The notes beneath the pieces are model-generated. The model was not told the DNA's origin, did not search any database, and worked only from the letters and a program-made list of their open reading frames with translations. From Streptomyces hoynatensis (GTDB taxonomy: Bacteria > Actinomycetota > Actinomycetes > Streptomycetales > Streptomycetaceae), in the NCBI RefSeq assembly GCF_003626535.1, contig NZ_RBAL01000030.1:1-56588 (forward strand): a DNA stretch of 56,588 nucleotides, in the 5' to 3' direction. The translations under genes and the position numbers were made by a program. Below, piece after piece: positions 44,363-53,052 of the stretch. Within the stretch, counting starts at the first letter, position 1, and each line of letters starts with the position of its first letter.

Positions 44363-45363
44363 CAGTCACGCACCCGGGTCTGTCGGGGATCGAAGGCGTC
44401 GCGCAGCCCGTCGCCGATGAAGTTGACCGAGAGGGCGATCGCGACGATGAACAGGCCCGGCCAGTAGAACAGCCACGGCCGCACCGAGAGCGCGGTGCGG
44501 TAGTCGGTGATCAGGCGGCCGAGCGAGGTGTCGGGCGGCTGCACGCCCAGGCTGAGGAAGGACAGCGCGGACTCGGTCAGCACCGCACTGGCGATGGCGA
44601 GGGTGGCCGAGACGATGATGATGCCCATCGTGTTCGGCAGGATGTGCTTGAAGATGATCCGCCGGGCCGGGGTGCCGACCGAGCGGGCGGCCTCGACGAA
44701 CTCCTTCTCGCGCAGCGAGAGCACCTCGCCGCGCACCAGCCTGGCGATCTGCGTCCACAGGCACAGGCCGAGGAACAGCGCGAAGAGCAGGATGCCGTGG
44801 CCGGCGACGATGACGCCGATCAGGCCGGCGAGCAGCAGGGTGGGGACGGCGATCACCACGTCGGTGATCCGCATCAGCACCGACTCGGTGCGGCCGCGGA
44901 AGTACCCGGCCACGGCGCCGACCACCGTGCCGACCAGGGTGGACACCAGGCCGACGATGATGGCGATGAGCAGCGAGGTCTGGGTGCCGCGCATCGTCAG
45001 GGCGAAGTAGTCGCGGCCGGTGTTGTCCTGGCCGAAGGGGTGCTCCCCGAGGTGGACCCCGCCGCCGCCGAGGAATCCCGGCACCACCGAGAGGGTCGGG
45101 TCGCCGCCGTTGGTGACGGTGCCCGTGGTGGTGGCGTCCTTGTCCCACCAGCCGGGGATCGGGCCCCAGCCGATGGAGCTTACGGCCAGCAGCACCACGA
45201 GGAAGAAGAGGACCATGCCGACCAGGGCGCCGCGGTGCCGGAAGAACCGGCGCCGGATCAGCTGCCCCTGGGAGCGGGCGACGATGTTCAGGCCCTGGGC
45301 GGCGTCCCCCGCCTGGGGCGGCGGGGGCGTGCCCGCCTCGGCTGTCTGGGTCTGGGATGTCAT
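44362..45363 (-). CDS. Oligopeptide ABC transporter permease (OppC-type)
   Basis: A 333-residue permease. A cytoplasmic N-terminus with a proline/glycine stretch is followed by a first helix (ALVGMVLFFLVVLLAVSSI), a periplasmic loop containing GEHPFGQDNTGRDYF, and the BPD_transp_1 domain with five further helices and the EAA-like loop EFVEAARSVGTPARRIIFKH. It forms the channel with the OppB-type permease. ATG start; 12 bases separate it from oppB and one base overlaps the next gene. Confidence 0.95.
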   Translation of the reverse strand: MTSQTQTAEAGTPPPPQAGDAAQGLNIVARSQGQLIRRRFFRHRGALVGMVLFFLVVLLAVSSIGWGPIPGWWDKDATTTGTVTNGGDPTLSVVPGFLGGGGVHLGEHPFGQDNTGRDYFALTMRGTQTSLLIAIIVGLVSTLVGTVVGAVAGYFRGRTESVLMRITDVVIAVPTLLLAGLIGVIVAGHGILLFALFLGLCLWTQIARLVRGEVLSLREKEFVEAARSVGTPARRIIFKHILPNTMGIIIVSATLAIASAVLTESALSFLSLGVQPPDTSLGRLITDYRTALSVRPWLFYWPGLFIVAIALSVNFIGDGLRDAFDPRQTRVRD

Positions 45364-45375
45364 GTCCGTTCTCCT

Positions 45376-46887
45376 TTACGACAGCCGGATGCGGGGGTCG
45401 AGGAAGGCGTAGGCCAGGTCGGCGATCGTGTTGAACACCACGATGGCGCCGCCGGAGACCACGAAGAAGGCCATGATGGGCATCGGGTCGCCCTCCTCGA
45501 TGCCCTTGAACAGCAGGCTGCCCATGGCCGACCAGCCGAAGACCTGCTCGGTGACCACGGCGCCGCCGATGATCGTGCCGATGTCGTAGGCGACCAGGGT
45601 GGTGATCGGGATCAGGCCGTTGCGCAGCACGTGCCTGGTGATCACCGCGCGCTCCCCCAGGCCCTTGGCCCGCGCCGTGCGCACGAAGTCCTGGTTCATC
45701 ACCTCCAGCATGCTGGCCCGGGTGTAACGGGTGTAGGTGGCCAGGGAGATGAGCACGAGCGCCAGGGTGGGCAGGGCCAAGTGGCCGAAGGAGTCGAGGC
45801 CGGTCTCCCAGAAGGTGCCCTCGTAGTTGGGTGTCTCGGCGCCGATGGTCGAGATCGGGCGCCCGCCGACCGAGTCGGAGTAGTCGGCGAAGGACTGGAA
45901 CATCCGGTCGGTGAAGATGACCGCCCCGGTGAACAGGCCGGTGAAGACGGCGGCCGGGATGGCGGAGCGGCGGTAGAGCTCGCCGCCGAGGAACCAGCCG
46001 ACGGCGCCGCAGATGAGGGCCGTCAGGACGGCGAGGCCGAGCAGGGTGATCAGCTGCGGGTCGTCGAGCACCGGGTCGAGGGCGAGGGAGGCCACGACGC
46101 CGAGGGCCGCCGCGATCAGCGCCGCCTGCAGCGGCGGCTTCCACTCCAGGCCGCTGACCAGGGCGGTGAAGCCGAGCGCGCCGCCGACCGCGGTGAGCGC
46201 GATGACGATCGGGCCGAGCCCCGGGTCGGCGAACCACTCGCTCGCCGAGAGGGCGATCAGCAGCGCCACCATCGCCACGGTGGTGATGCCGAAGACGGCC
46301 CAGCGGGTGCGCCGGTCGCCGACCACGAGGGCGCCGCAGCCGAGGCCGGTGATCAGGGAGATCCCGCCGATGAACAGCGGGGAGATCTCGGGGTCGGCCA
46401 GCCAGTCGTTGAAGTCGAGGGCCAGGAACTGCTTCAGCAGGGTGCCGACCCAGAAGAGCGGCAGCGAGAAGCAGACGAAGGCGACGAAGGTGACGGACTG
46501 GTCGAGGGCCGTGTACTGGCGCAGCGCCGAGATCACGCCGATGGTGATGCCGACGACGATGGCGATGACCGTGGCGCCGATGATCAGCTGAAGCGTTGCG
46601 GAGAGCGCGTGGTCCAGCGCGGCGTTGACCTTCTGGCCCTCGCGGTCCTTGCCGAAGTTGCCGGTGAGCAGGTCGCCGAGCCACCGGAAGTAGCGGACGA
46701 GCGCGGGGTCGTCCAGGTGCATCCGCTCGGTGATTTCGGCGATCTTGCTGGCACGCGCCTGGTCCGGAAGCTGCCGCGCGTCGGCCAGCGGGTCCCTGAT
46801 GTTCGTCGCCAGGAAGAAGACCACGACGGTCGCGACGAGGAAGACCCAGACCGAGACGAAGAGCCGCCGCGCGATGAAGACGAGCAT
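45376..46887 (-). CDS. Oligopeptide ABC transporter permease (OppB-type) with large membrane insertion
   Basis: A 503-residue permease, against about 310-330 for usual OppB. Residues 1-150 have the standard start (MLVFIARRLFVSVWVFLV) and helices 2-3, and residues 360-503 carry the standard end (LPTLALVLISLATYTRYTRA, then the EAA loop DFVRTARAKGLGERAVITRH). Between them, about 155-355, lie roughly six extra hydrophobic helices not found in the core family. The junctions are clean and in frame. I believe similar long forms occur in other actinobacteria. The extra helices may regulate or expand the pore (inference). Confidence 0.9.
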   Translation of the reverse strand: MLVFIARRLFVSVWVFLVATVVVFFLATNIRDPLADARQLPDQARASKIAEITERMHLDDPALVRYFRWLGDLLTGNFGKDREGQKVNAALDHALSATLQLIIGATVIAIVVGITIGVISALRQYTALDQSVTFVAFVCFSLPLFWVGTLLKQFLALDFNDWLADPEISPLFIGGISLITGLGCGALVVGDRRTRWAVFGITTVAMVALLIALSASEWFADPGLGPIVIALTAVGGALGFTALVSGLEWKPPLQAALIAAALGVVASLALDPVLDDPQLITLLGLAVLTALICGAVGWFLGGELYRRSAIPAAVFTGLFTGAVIFTDRMFQSFADYSDSVGGRPISTIGAETPNYEGTFWETGLDSFGHLALPTLALVLISLATYTRYTRASMLEVMNQDFVRTARAKGLGERAVITRHVLRNGLIPITTLVAYDIGTIIGGAVVTEQVFGWSAMGSLLFKGIEEGDPMPIMAFFVVSGGAIVVFNTIADLAYAFLDPRIRLS

Positions 46888-47020
46888 GTGCGCTGACTCC
46901 TGAGGATCGAGGGAAAAATTCGGGGGCGGGCGGGACGGGGCGAGGACGGGAGCCGGAGCGGGGGCCCGGCGCGGGGACCCGCGGCGCCCGCCGCGCCCTG
47001 GAGGACCGCCTCACGCGAAC

Positions 47021-47052
47021 GCGGGGCCGGAGGGTCAGACCCCCGGCCCCGC
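47021..47052 (-). terminator. Hairpin after the peptide-binding lipoprotein gene
   Basis: GCGGGGCCGG (47021-47030) and CCGGCCCCGC (47043-47052) pair perfectly, with an inner GGG/CCC step. It lies 71 bases past the stop of the binding-protein gene and before the permease genes. It probably attenuates read-through so that the binding protein exceeds the membrane parts. Confidence 0.75.
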
Positions 47053-47123
47053 GAGGCGTTGGTGCGGTCGTGCGGCAGGGCGGCCGGGTCAGGCCCGGCT
47101 CGGTGCGCCCGATCCGTGAGGGA

Positions 47124-48881
47124 TCAGGACTTGCTCCACTCGGCCACGTTCCACACGATGCCGTTCTGCGACGGGTTGGGGACGACGTTCTCCACCGTGG
47201 AGCCCCAGGCGGTGATGCCGGGGTGCTGGTACAGCGGGATCGTCACCATGTCCTGCCACAGCAGGGCCTCGATCTGGGAGGTGAGGTCGATGGCCTGCTG
47301 CTCGTCGGAGGCGCGCAGCACCTGGTCGAGCAGGTCGTCCATCTCCGGGTTCGAGTAGCAGCCGTTGTTGTTGCCCTTGCCCTCCGGGGTGCACTCCTGG
47401 ACGGTCCGGTAGGTGGAGTTCCAGCCGGAGCGGTCAGGGGAGCCGGCCCACGCGAACATCGCGACGTCGAAGGCGTTCTGCGCCAGCGCGCCGTTGGTGT
47501 CGAAGAAGTCGGCGGTCGAGGAGAACTGCACGTCGAAGCCGGCCTGGTTGCAGGCGTCGGCGATCAGCGCGCCGGCGTCGTTGCGGCGCTGGTTGTCCAG
47601 CGTCGCGAGCCGGACGGTGGTGCCGACGGCGTCTTCCTGCTCCAGGATCTCGTGGGCGCGGTCGATGTCCTGGGTGCCGAACTCGTCGATGTACTCCTGC
47701 GAGGCCTGCACGGACTGGTCATAGCCCGGGTCCCACGGGGCGGTGTTGCGGGCGTTGAGCACCTCGGCGTCCGGCACGACCGGCTGGATCAGGTTCTCCA
47801 CCAGCGTCTCGCGCGGCACGCAGAGGGCGAACGCCTGCCGCAGCGCCAGCGAGTCCGCGAACGGGCCCTGGTTGAAGTTGAAGTCCAGGTGCTCGTAGGT
47901 GTACTGGTTGTACACCTGGGACTCGATGCCGGAGGCGGAGTCGATCTGCTGCGCCATGTCCACCGTCGGCTGCGGCTGGATGACGTCGATCTCGCCGTTC
48001 TGCAGCGCCTGGACCTGCTCGGAGTCGGGGATCTGCCGGATGACGATGGTCTCGGCGGCCGGCGGGGTGCCCCAGTAGTTCTCGTTGTAGGTCAGCGTGA
48101 CCGACTGCTCGGGCTCGTACCCGGTCACCATGTAGGGACCGGAGGACGGGATCAGCGAGGGGTCGGGCAGCGCGCCGTTCAGCAGCCAGCCGTTGTTGTA
48201 GAAATCGGCGGCGTCCTGCAGGACGGACGGGTCGTCGCCGCGCAGCGCCTCGAGGAACGCCTCGGGGCTGTCGAAGCCGCCCTGCTCGGCGACCACGTGG
48301 GCCGGCATGATCACCGTGTTGCCGTTGCCAGGGCCCGCGGTCAGCCAGTCCGCGTAGGGCTTGCTGTAGACCAGCGAGAAGCTCTTGCCGCCCGGCTCGC
48401 AGTCGGGCATCGCGGTGTCCTCGATGCCCTGGGTGCCGACCGCGGAGAACAGGCCGTCGAAGGCGCCGCTCATCGCCGTCCACCACAGCATGACGTCGTC
48501 GCAGTCGATCGGCGTGCCGTCCGACCAGACCGCGGCGTCGTTGATGGTGTAGTTGACGGTCAGCGGGTCGTCCGAGACCTTCTCGAAGGTGCCGAACTCC
48601 TCGTTGGGGACGGGCTGGCCGTCCTCGTTGCCGAACTGCCAGAAGCCGGTCAGCACCGAGTTGAGGACCTGCCCGTTGGCCACCGTGTTGGCGCCGGCCG
48701 TGGTGTTGTTGTAGCTGTCGAAGGGCTGCTCCATGCCGTAGGTGACCGTGCCGGACGGGCCGCCGCTGGAGTTGTTGCTTTCGTCGTCGTCGCCGTCGTC
48801 GTCGCTGCTGCACGCCGAGAGCACTAGAGCCCCTCCCAGCATGGCCGCGACGAGCTTCGACGTTCTGCCGAATCGGGTCAT
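47124..48881 (-). CDS. Oligopeptide ABC transporter substrate-binding lipoprotein (OppA-type)
   Basis: A 585-residue exported solute-binding protein. A lipoprotein signal ends in LSAC (Cys24), followed by a poly-Asp/Ser linker (SSDDDGDDDESNN). The SBP_bac_5 fold covers about 45-580, with NEEFGTFEKVSDDPLTVNYT, DGTPIDCDDVMLWW and LALRQAFALCVPRETLVENL blocks. It captures peptides outside the membrane for the OppB/C/D/F components encoded downstream on the same strand. It is the first gene of the cluster, separated from the permeases by a 236-base gap with a hairpin. Confidence 0.95.
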   Translation of the reverse strand: MTRFGRTSKLVAAMLGGALVLSACSSDDDGDDDESNNSSGGPSGTVTYGMEQPFDSYNNTTAGANTVANGQVLNSVLTGFWQFGNEDGQPVPNEEFGTFEKVSDDPLTVNYTINDAAVWSDGTPIDCDDVMLWWTAMSGAFDGLFSAVGTQGIEDTAMPDCEPGGKSFSLVYSKPYADWLTAGPGNGNTVIMPAHVVAEQGGFDSPEAFLEALRGDDPSVLQDAADFYNNGWLLNGALPDPSLIPSSGPYMVTGYEPEQSVTLTYNENYWGTPPAAETIVIRQIPDSEQVQALQNGEIDVIQPQPTVDMAQQIDSASGIESQVYNQYTYEHLDFNFNQGPFADSLALRQAFALCVPRETLVENLIQPVVPDAEVLNARNTAPWDPGYDQSVQASQEYIDEFGTQDIDRAHEILEQEDAVGTTVRLATLDNQRRNDAGALIADACNQAGFDVQFSSTADFFDTNGALAQNAFDVAMFAWAGSPDRSGWNSTYRTVQECTPEGKGNNNGCYSNPEMDDLLDQVLRASDEQQAIDLTSQIEALLWQDMVTIPLYQHPGITAWGSTVENVVPNPSQNGIVWNVAEWSKS

Positions 48882-49269
48882 CTATGGGCCTTCCACGGTG
48901 TCATGGCTTCGGGTGTGAAGTTGCGCCGAGCTTCGCCAGTGGAACGTGCGCTGCCAAGTGCGCCAGGGTGACCGTTGCGCAGCCGAAATGTGAAGCACGC
49001 TGAGCTGTGACCAGCATTTCGGTGGATTCAGGGGCGAATGGTGCGATTCGCGGGAGTCTCCGCGCGTTGACTGTGCATATGCGTTCGCATAGCGCGCGGC
49101 TTCTTGGTGAACACCTGACCTCACTGTCCCCGACTGGATGGAAACCTGGTGAAGTTGGGTAAAAACGCTGTGGTGGCTGGGTGTTCCGTGGTTCGGTGGT
49201 CCCGATGTCTCCGAGGGGCGGTCCGTACCACCGCACCACTCTCGACTGCGCGCATGCGAGGGCCGACCC
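48882..49269. promoter_or_regulatory. Divergent control region between peptide transporter and DUF2617 genes
   Basis: No gene is seen in this stretch. It contains CCGAAATG (48983-48990) and its inverted copy CATTTCGG (49015-49022). ATGCG-TT-CGCAT lies at 49079-49090. A possible plus-strand promoter, TTGACT (49067-49072), is 17 bases from TAGCGC (49090-49095). The inverted repeats are candidates for a regulator controlling the transporter; no regulator gene adjoins. The stretch is AT-richer than its surroundings, as expected of a promoter region. Confidence 0.45.
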
Positions 49270-49842
49270 ATGCTCACCGAAATCAAGACCGCCTTCACGG
49301 ACACCCGGGCCCACGATCTGGCCTGGTCCCTCGGCCGGGAGCCGCTGCCGTCCCTGGCCACCTTAGACCTCCAACTGGACTCGGCCCAGGTGCAGTTGAG
49401 GATTCTGGGGGCCTCGCACCAGGTGCTGCTCGAAAGCCGCGGCGGCTCCTGTTCCGAGACCGTCGCCTGCATGCCGGGCAGCACCACCCCGCTGCCCCTC
49501 GGCGTCTCCAAGCGGCTGGGAAACTTCGAGTACGAGTTCGCCGCCCGGGTGGAGCGGCTGAGCGCGGGCTCCTTCGCGGGCCGCGCGCAGGAACTGCTGG
49601 CCCTGGTGGCCGAGCACCCCCACGGGCTGGCGGGGATGTTCCCCGGCGACCCGCACGCGTTCACCGCGCTGCTCGCCCAGCGCCGGGACGACCAGGTCCA
49701 CTGGCGGACCTGGCACACCTACCCCCAGGAGCAGCGGCTCGTCGTCACGCGCACGCGGATAACCGGGACGCGCAGCGCGGCGCCCGCACCCCCGGGCGAG
49801 GCCCTCAGGCGGCGCAGGTACGACGCCGCCTTCGGTTCATGA
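49270..49842 (+). CDS. DUF2617 protein
   Basis: A 190-residue cytoplasmic protein of the DUF2617 family: MLTEIKTAFTDTRAHDLAWS at the start, the conserved CSETVACMPG (two cysteines), STTPLPLGVSK, FEYEFAARVE and HPHGLAGMFPGDPHAFTALL. The function is unknown. In the S. coelicolor order I recall, it sits beside a spermidine-synthase-like membrane gene, as here; the two overlap by four bases (ATGA). ATG start with a GAGGG site. Confidence 0.85.
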   Translation: MLTEIKTAFTDTRAHDLAWSLGREPLPSLATLDLQLDSAQVQLRILGASHQVLLESRGGSCSETVACMPGSTTPLPLGVSKRLGNFEYEFAARVERLSAGSFAGRAQELLALVAEHPHGLAGMFPGDPHAFTALLAQRRDDQVHWRTWHTYPQEQRLVVTRTRITGTRSAAPAPPGEALRRRRYDAAFGS

Positions 49843-50663
49843 TCGGCACCCCGCAGGCCGAGCGCGCCGAGCGGGCCGAGGCCGAGCGCCGCCCCGTGGT
49901 GGGGCTGCCGGTGTCGGCCGAGACCGGGCGGTTCCTCGTGCTGGCCACGGTCTTCGTCTGCGCCGCCTGCGGCCTGGTCTACGAGCTCGAACTCATCGCG
50001 CTGGCCGACTACCTGGCCGGCGACACGGTCACCCACACCTCGATCATCCTCTCGCTGATGGTCTTCGCCATGGGCGTGGGCTCGCTGTGCGCCAAGCGGC
50101 TGCGGGTGCGCGCCTCGGCGAACTTCGGGCTCATCGAGGCGCTGCTCGCGCTGGTCGGCGGCTGCTCCGCGATCAGCCTCTACGCCTGCTACCTGCTGTG
50201 CGGGGACGCGATACCGATGCTCGTCGGCTTCTCGCTCGCCATGGGGGTGCTGATCGGCGCGGAGATGCCCCTGCTGATGACGCTGATCCAGCGCATCCGC
50301 GCCCAGGACGCCAGCCGCGCGGTGGCCGACCTGTCCGCCGCCGACTACGTGGGCGCCCTCCTCGGCGGCCTCGCCTTCCCCTTCCTCCTGCTGCCGCTCT
50401 TCGGCCAGGTGAACGCCGCGCTGGTCACCGGCGTGGTGAACGCGCTCGCGGGCGGGCTGCTGGTGCTCTGGCTCTTCCGCGGCGACCTCTCCCGGCGCGC
50501 CCGCCGCCGCCTGCTCGCCGCCAACCTGGCGGTGATCGCCGCGCTGCTCGCCTGCGCCACGGCCGTCACGCCACTGGAACGGGCCGCGGCCACCCGGCTC
50601 GCCGAGTCCCCGCCGGGACCGCCCGCGCCCGCGGCGCCCCCGCACCCCGCGGACGAGCAGTAG
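49839..50663 (+). CDS. Spermidine-synthase-like membrane protein lacking the catalytic domain
   Basis: A 274-residue protein with seven predicted helices (for example FLVLATVFVCAACGLVYELE, LIQRIRAQDASRAVADLSAA, ADYVGALLGGLAFPFLLLPL). This equals the membrane half of the 500+ residue SpeE-like proteins found at this locus in other Streptomyces, as I recall them. The aminopropyltransferase (Rossmann) half is absent: after LERAAATRLAE the protein ends in a proline/alanine tail. No catalytic remnant lies downstream, so a deletion rather than a frameshift is likely. It is translationally coupled to DUF2617. Confidence 0.85.
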   Translation: MIGTPQAERAERAEAERRPVVGLPVSAETGRFLVLATVFVCAACGLVYELELIALADYLAGDTVTHTSIILSLMVFAMGVGSLCAKRLRVRASANFGLIEALLALVGGCSAISLYACYLLCGDAIPMLVGFSLAMGVLIGAEMPLLMTLIQRIRAQDASRAVADLSAADYVGALLGGLAFPFLLLPLFGQVNAALVTGVVNALAGGLLVLWLFRGDLSRRARRRLLAANLAVIAALLACATAVTPLERAAATRLAESPPGPPAPAAPPHPADEQ

Positions 50664-50820
50664 CGGGGGCGGCGGCCGGGCGGGCGCCTGGCCCCGCCGG
50701 GGCGCCGATGGCCGGCGCCGGCGTTGGCCGTCACCGGCCATCAGAGCGGACAGTAAAACGAAAGGACTCCCGGACCACGGATGAGTGATCCGCCGGAGTC
50801 TGGTGGGTAGGCTCCGCGCC

Positions 50821-52029
50821 ATGGCCATGGAGCACGAGGTCTACGTCCCGCTGTCCCTCGGCGCCGTGCGCGGCGCGTTCGCCGATCCGGGTCTTGTGGC
50901 CCGCTGCGTTCCCGGGCTTCAGCCGGAGCCGGGCGGCGACCCGGCCGCCCCCACCGGGCGGCTGCGGCTGCGCATCGGCTCCTCCACCATCACCTACCGC
51001 GGCTCGGCCGTCCTCGCCCCGGAGGGCGACGGGCTACGCGTCGAGGCGCGCGGCGAGGAGGCGCGCGGCAGCGGCTCGGCCCGCGTGGCGCTGCGCGTGG
51101 TGGCGCGGCCGGTGCCGGACGGCGCGGGCACCACCCTGGCCTTCAGCGGTTCGGCCGAGGGCACCGGGCGGCTCGGCGACGCCTTCACCCCGGAGCAGCG
51201 GGCCACGGCGGCCCGGCGGCTGTTCGACCGCTTCGCCGAGACGCTGACCGAGGAGCTGGCCCGGGTGGCCGAACCGCCGCCCGTCGCGGGCGGCATCGGC
51301 GAGCCCGGCGACAACGAGCGGGTGATTCCCGGCATTCCGGCGGCGCCTGAGCCGGAGGCGGCCGCGGCCGCCGCGGCGGGGCAGGAGTCCCAGGACCCGG
51401 CGGGGGAGGAGGCGCCCTCCCGCCGCGGCCCACGGCCCGCGGCCCACGGCGCGGAGGAGCCGGCCGGGGAGGCCGTGGCGGAGGAGGACCTCTCCCGGGA
51501 GGGCCTCGCGGGCGACGAACTCGCCCCGGAGGACCTCGTGGCCGGGGACCTTGCCGAGGACCTTGCCGGAGACGTGGCCGGGGACCTTGCCGGAGACCTC
51601 GCCGGGGAGTTCCCCGGGGAGGGCCTGCCGGGGGAGGAGGCCGGCGGGGAGCCGGGCGCGGGCGGCGGCGCGTTCGCGGGCGGCGAGGGCGAGTTCCCCG
51701 GGGAGTTCCTCGCGGACGAGCTGGCCGGGGAGCTCGCCGAGGAGGCGGCGGAGGAGGGACTCGTGGCCGAGGGCCTGGAGGTGGAGGAACTCGCGACGGC
51801 GGGGGCCGACGATCCCGAGCCCGAGGCCGACTTCGCCCGGCGCACGATGATCGGACGCAGCGCGGAAGAGGTCGACCACGCCCCGCCGCGCGGCCGGTAC
51901 GCCCCCGAACCCGCGCCGGGCCGCTCCCCGGGCTCCCCGGCGGCCCTGCGGTGGGCGGCGCCGGCCGCGGCCCTCGCCCTGGCCTCGGCCGTCGTCCTCG
52001 GCCGGGTGCTGCGCAGGCGGCGTTCCTGA
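50821..52029 (+). CDS. SRPBCC (CoxG-like) protein with long acidic repeat region and C-terminal anchor
   Basis: A 402-residue protein. Residues 1-155 form an SRPBCC/CoxG-like helix-grip domain (YVPLSLGAVRGAFADPGLVA, RCVPGLQ, ITYRGSAVL). Then comes a roughly 200-residue low-complexity acidic region rich in Glu/Gly/Ala/Leu with LAGD/LAGE/PGE units (about 180-330). A C-terminal membrane helix, AAPAAALALASAVVLGRVL, ends in RRRRS. This suggests a membrane-tethered lipid- or ligand-binding protein. The ATG at 50821 gives the usual domain start. It is monocistronic and lies downstream of the truncated spermidine-synthase-like gene. Confidence 0.8.
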   Translation: MAMEHEVYVPLSLGAVRGAFADPGLVARCVPGLQPEPGGDPAAPTGRLRLRIGSSTITYRGSAVLAPEGDGLRVEARGEEARGSGSARVALRVVARPVPDGAGTTLAFSGSAEGTGRLGDAFTPEQRATAARRLFDRFAETLTEELARVAEPPPVAGGIGEPGDNERVIPGIPAAPEPEAAAAAAAGQESQDPAGEEAPSRRGPRPAAHGAEEPAGEAVAEEDLSREGLAGDELAPEDLVAGDLAEDLAGDVAGDLAGDLAGEFPGEGLPGEEAGGEPGAGGGAFAGGEGEFPGEFLADELAGELAEEAAEEGLVAEGLEVEELATAGADDPEPEADFARRTMIGRSAEEVDHAPPRGRYAPEPAPGRSPGSPAALRWAAPAAALALASAVVLGRVLRRRRS

Positions 52030-52133
52030 ACCGCCCGCCGCCGACGGGGTGAGTCCTCGGGGCGGCCGCGTGAACCCGTCCAGCATGAGGGCGTCACTAT
52101 GATTTACATACATCGGATCGTTATCGTTCGTGC

Positions 52134-52949
52134 GTGACCACGCATGACACCGACCGCGGAGTACGACTCCGCGCCGCCGACTGCGAGTTGACGCTGCGGC
52201 CCGATCAGGGCGGCCGGATCTCCTCGCTCCGCGTCCGCGGCACCGAACTGCTGCGCCAGGGCGAGCGGTTCGGCTCCTTCGTGATGGCGCCCTGGTGCGG
52301 ACGCACCGGGGAGGGCAGGTTCCGCAACGGCGGCACGGTGCACCAGCTGCCGCTCGACGCCGGCCCGCACGCCATCCACGGGACCGTCCGGCATCGCGAG
52401 TGGCGCGTCGCCGGCGCCGACGAGACCTCCGCGGCCCTGTTCACCGACCTCGCCGACCCCTGGCCCTACCGCGGCCGGGTCACCCAGCTCGTCGAACTCG
52501 CCCCCGACGGCGGCAGCCTCAGCCTGACCCTGGGCGTCGAGACCCTCGGCGACTCCTTCCCGGCGCAGGCGGGCTGGCACCCCTGGTTCCTGCGGCGCCT
52601 GAGCCCGGAGGGCGAGGAGGCGAGGATCGAGTTCGACGCCGCGTGGCAGGAGGAGCGCGGCGAGGACCACCTGCCCACCGGGCGGCGCATCGACCCGCGC
52701 CCGGGCCCCTGGGACGACTGCTTCGGGATGCCGGACGGGGTCTCGGTCACGCTGACCTGGCCCGGGCGGCTCCGGCTGCGCCTCGCCTCCCGCAGCCCGT
52801 GGGCCGTGGTCTACGACGAGCTGCCCGAGGCGGTGTGCGTCGAGCCGCAGTCCGGGCCGCCCAACGGCCTGAACACGCACCCGCAGCTGGTGACCCCGCT
52901 GGAGCCGCTGGAGATCTCCACCACCTGGTCCTGGGAGAGCCTGGACTGA
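52134..52949 (+). CDS. Aldose 1-epimerase family protein
   Basis: A 271-residue beta-sandwich mutarotase-like enzyme. Typical blocks are LRPDQGGRISSLRVRGTELL, PWCGRTGEGRF, HAIHGTVRHREW (catalytic His region), GWHPWFLR (second His) and the Asp/Glu near FDAAWQEERGEDHLPTGR, with CVEPQSGPPNGLN near the end. It interconverts anomers of hexoses or hexose phosphates; specificity is unknown. The start is GTG. It precedes pyrE by about 100 bases on the same strand, but no functional link is evident. Confidence 0.92.
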   Translation: MTTHDTDRGVRLRAADCELTLRPDQGGRISSLRVRGTELLRQGERFGSFVMAPWCGRTGEGRFRNGGTVHQLPLDAGPHAIHGTVRHREWRVAGADETSAALFTDLADPWPYRGRVTQLVELAPDGGSLSLTLGVETLGDSFPAQAGWHPWFLRRLSPEGEEARIEFDAAWQEERGEDHLPTGRRIDPRPGPWDDCFGMPDGVSVTLTWPGRLRLRLASRSPWAVVYDELPEAVCVEPQSGPPNGLNTHPQLVTPLEPLEISTTWSWESLD

Positions 52950-53052
52950 GCCCGGAATCGGGCCCCGGGTCCGGGCCCCGCGCCCGGGTCCCGGACCCCG
53001 GGCCCGCCCTGGCCGCCCGGCCGTCCGGAAGCCTGACGTAGGGTCTCGTGCC

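Noticed and set aside
49839..50820. Frameshift as the reason for the short spermidine-synthase-like protein
   Set aside because: All frames of the roughly 160 bases between its stop and the next gene were read, and none continues an aminopropyltransferase sequence. A deletion fits better.
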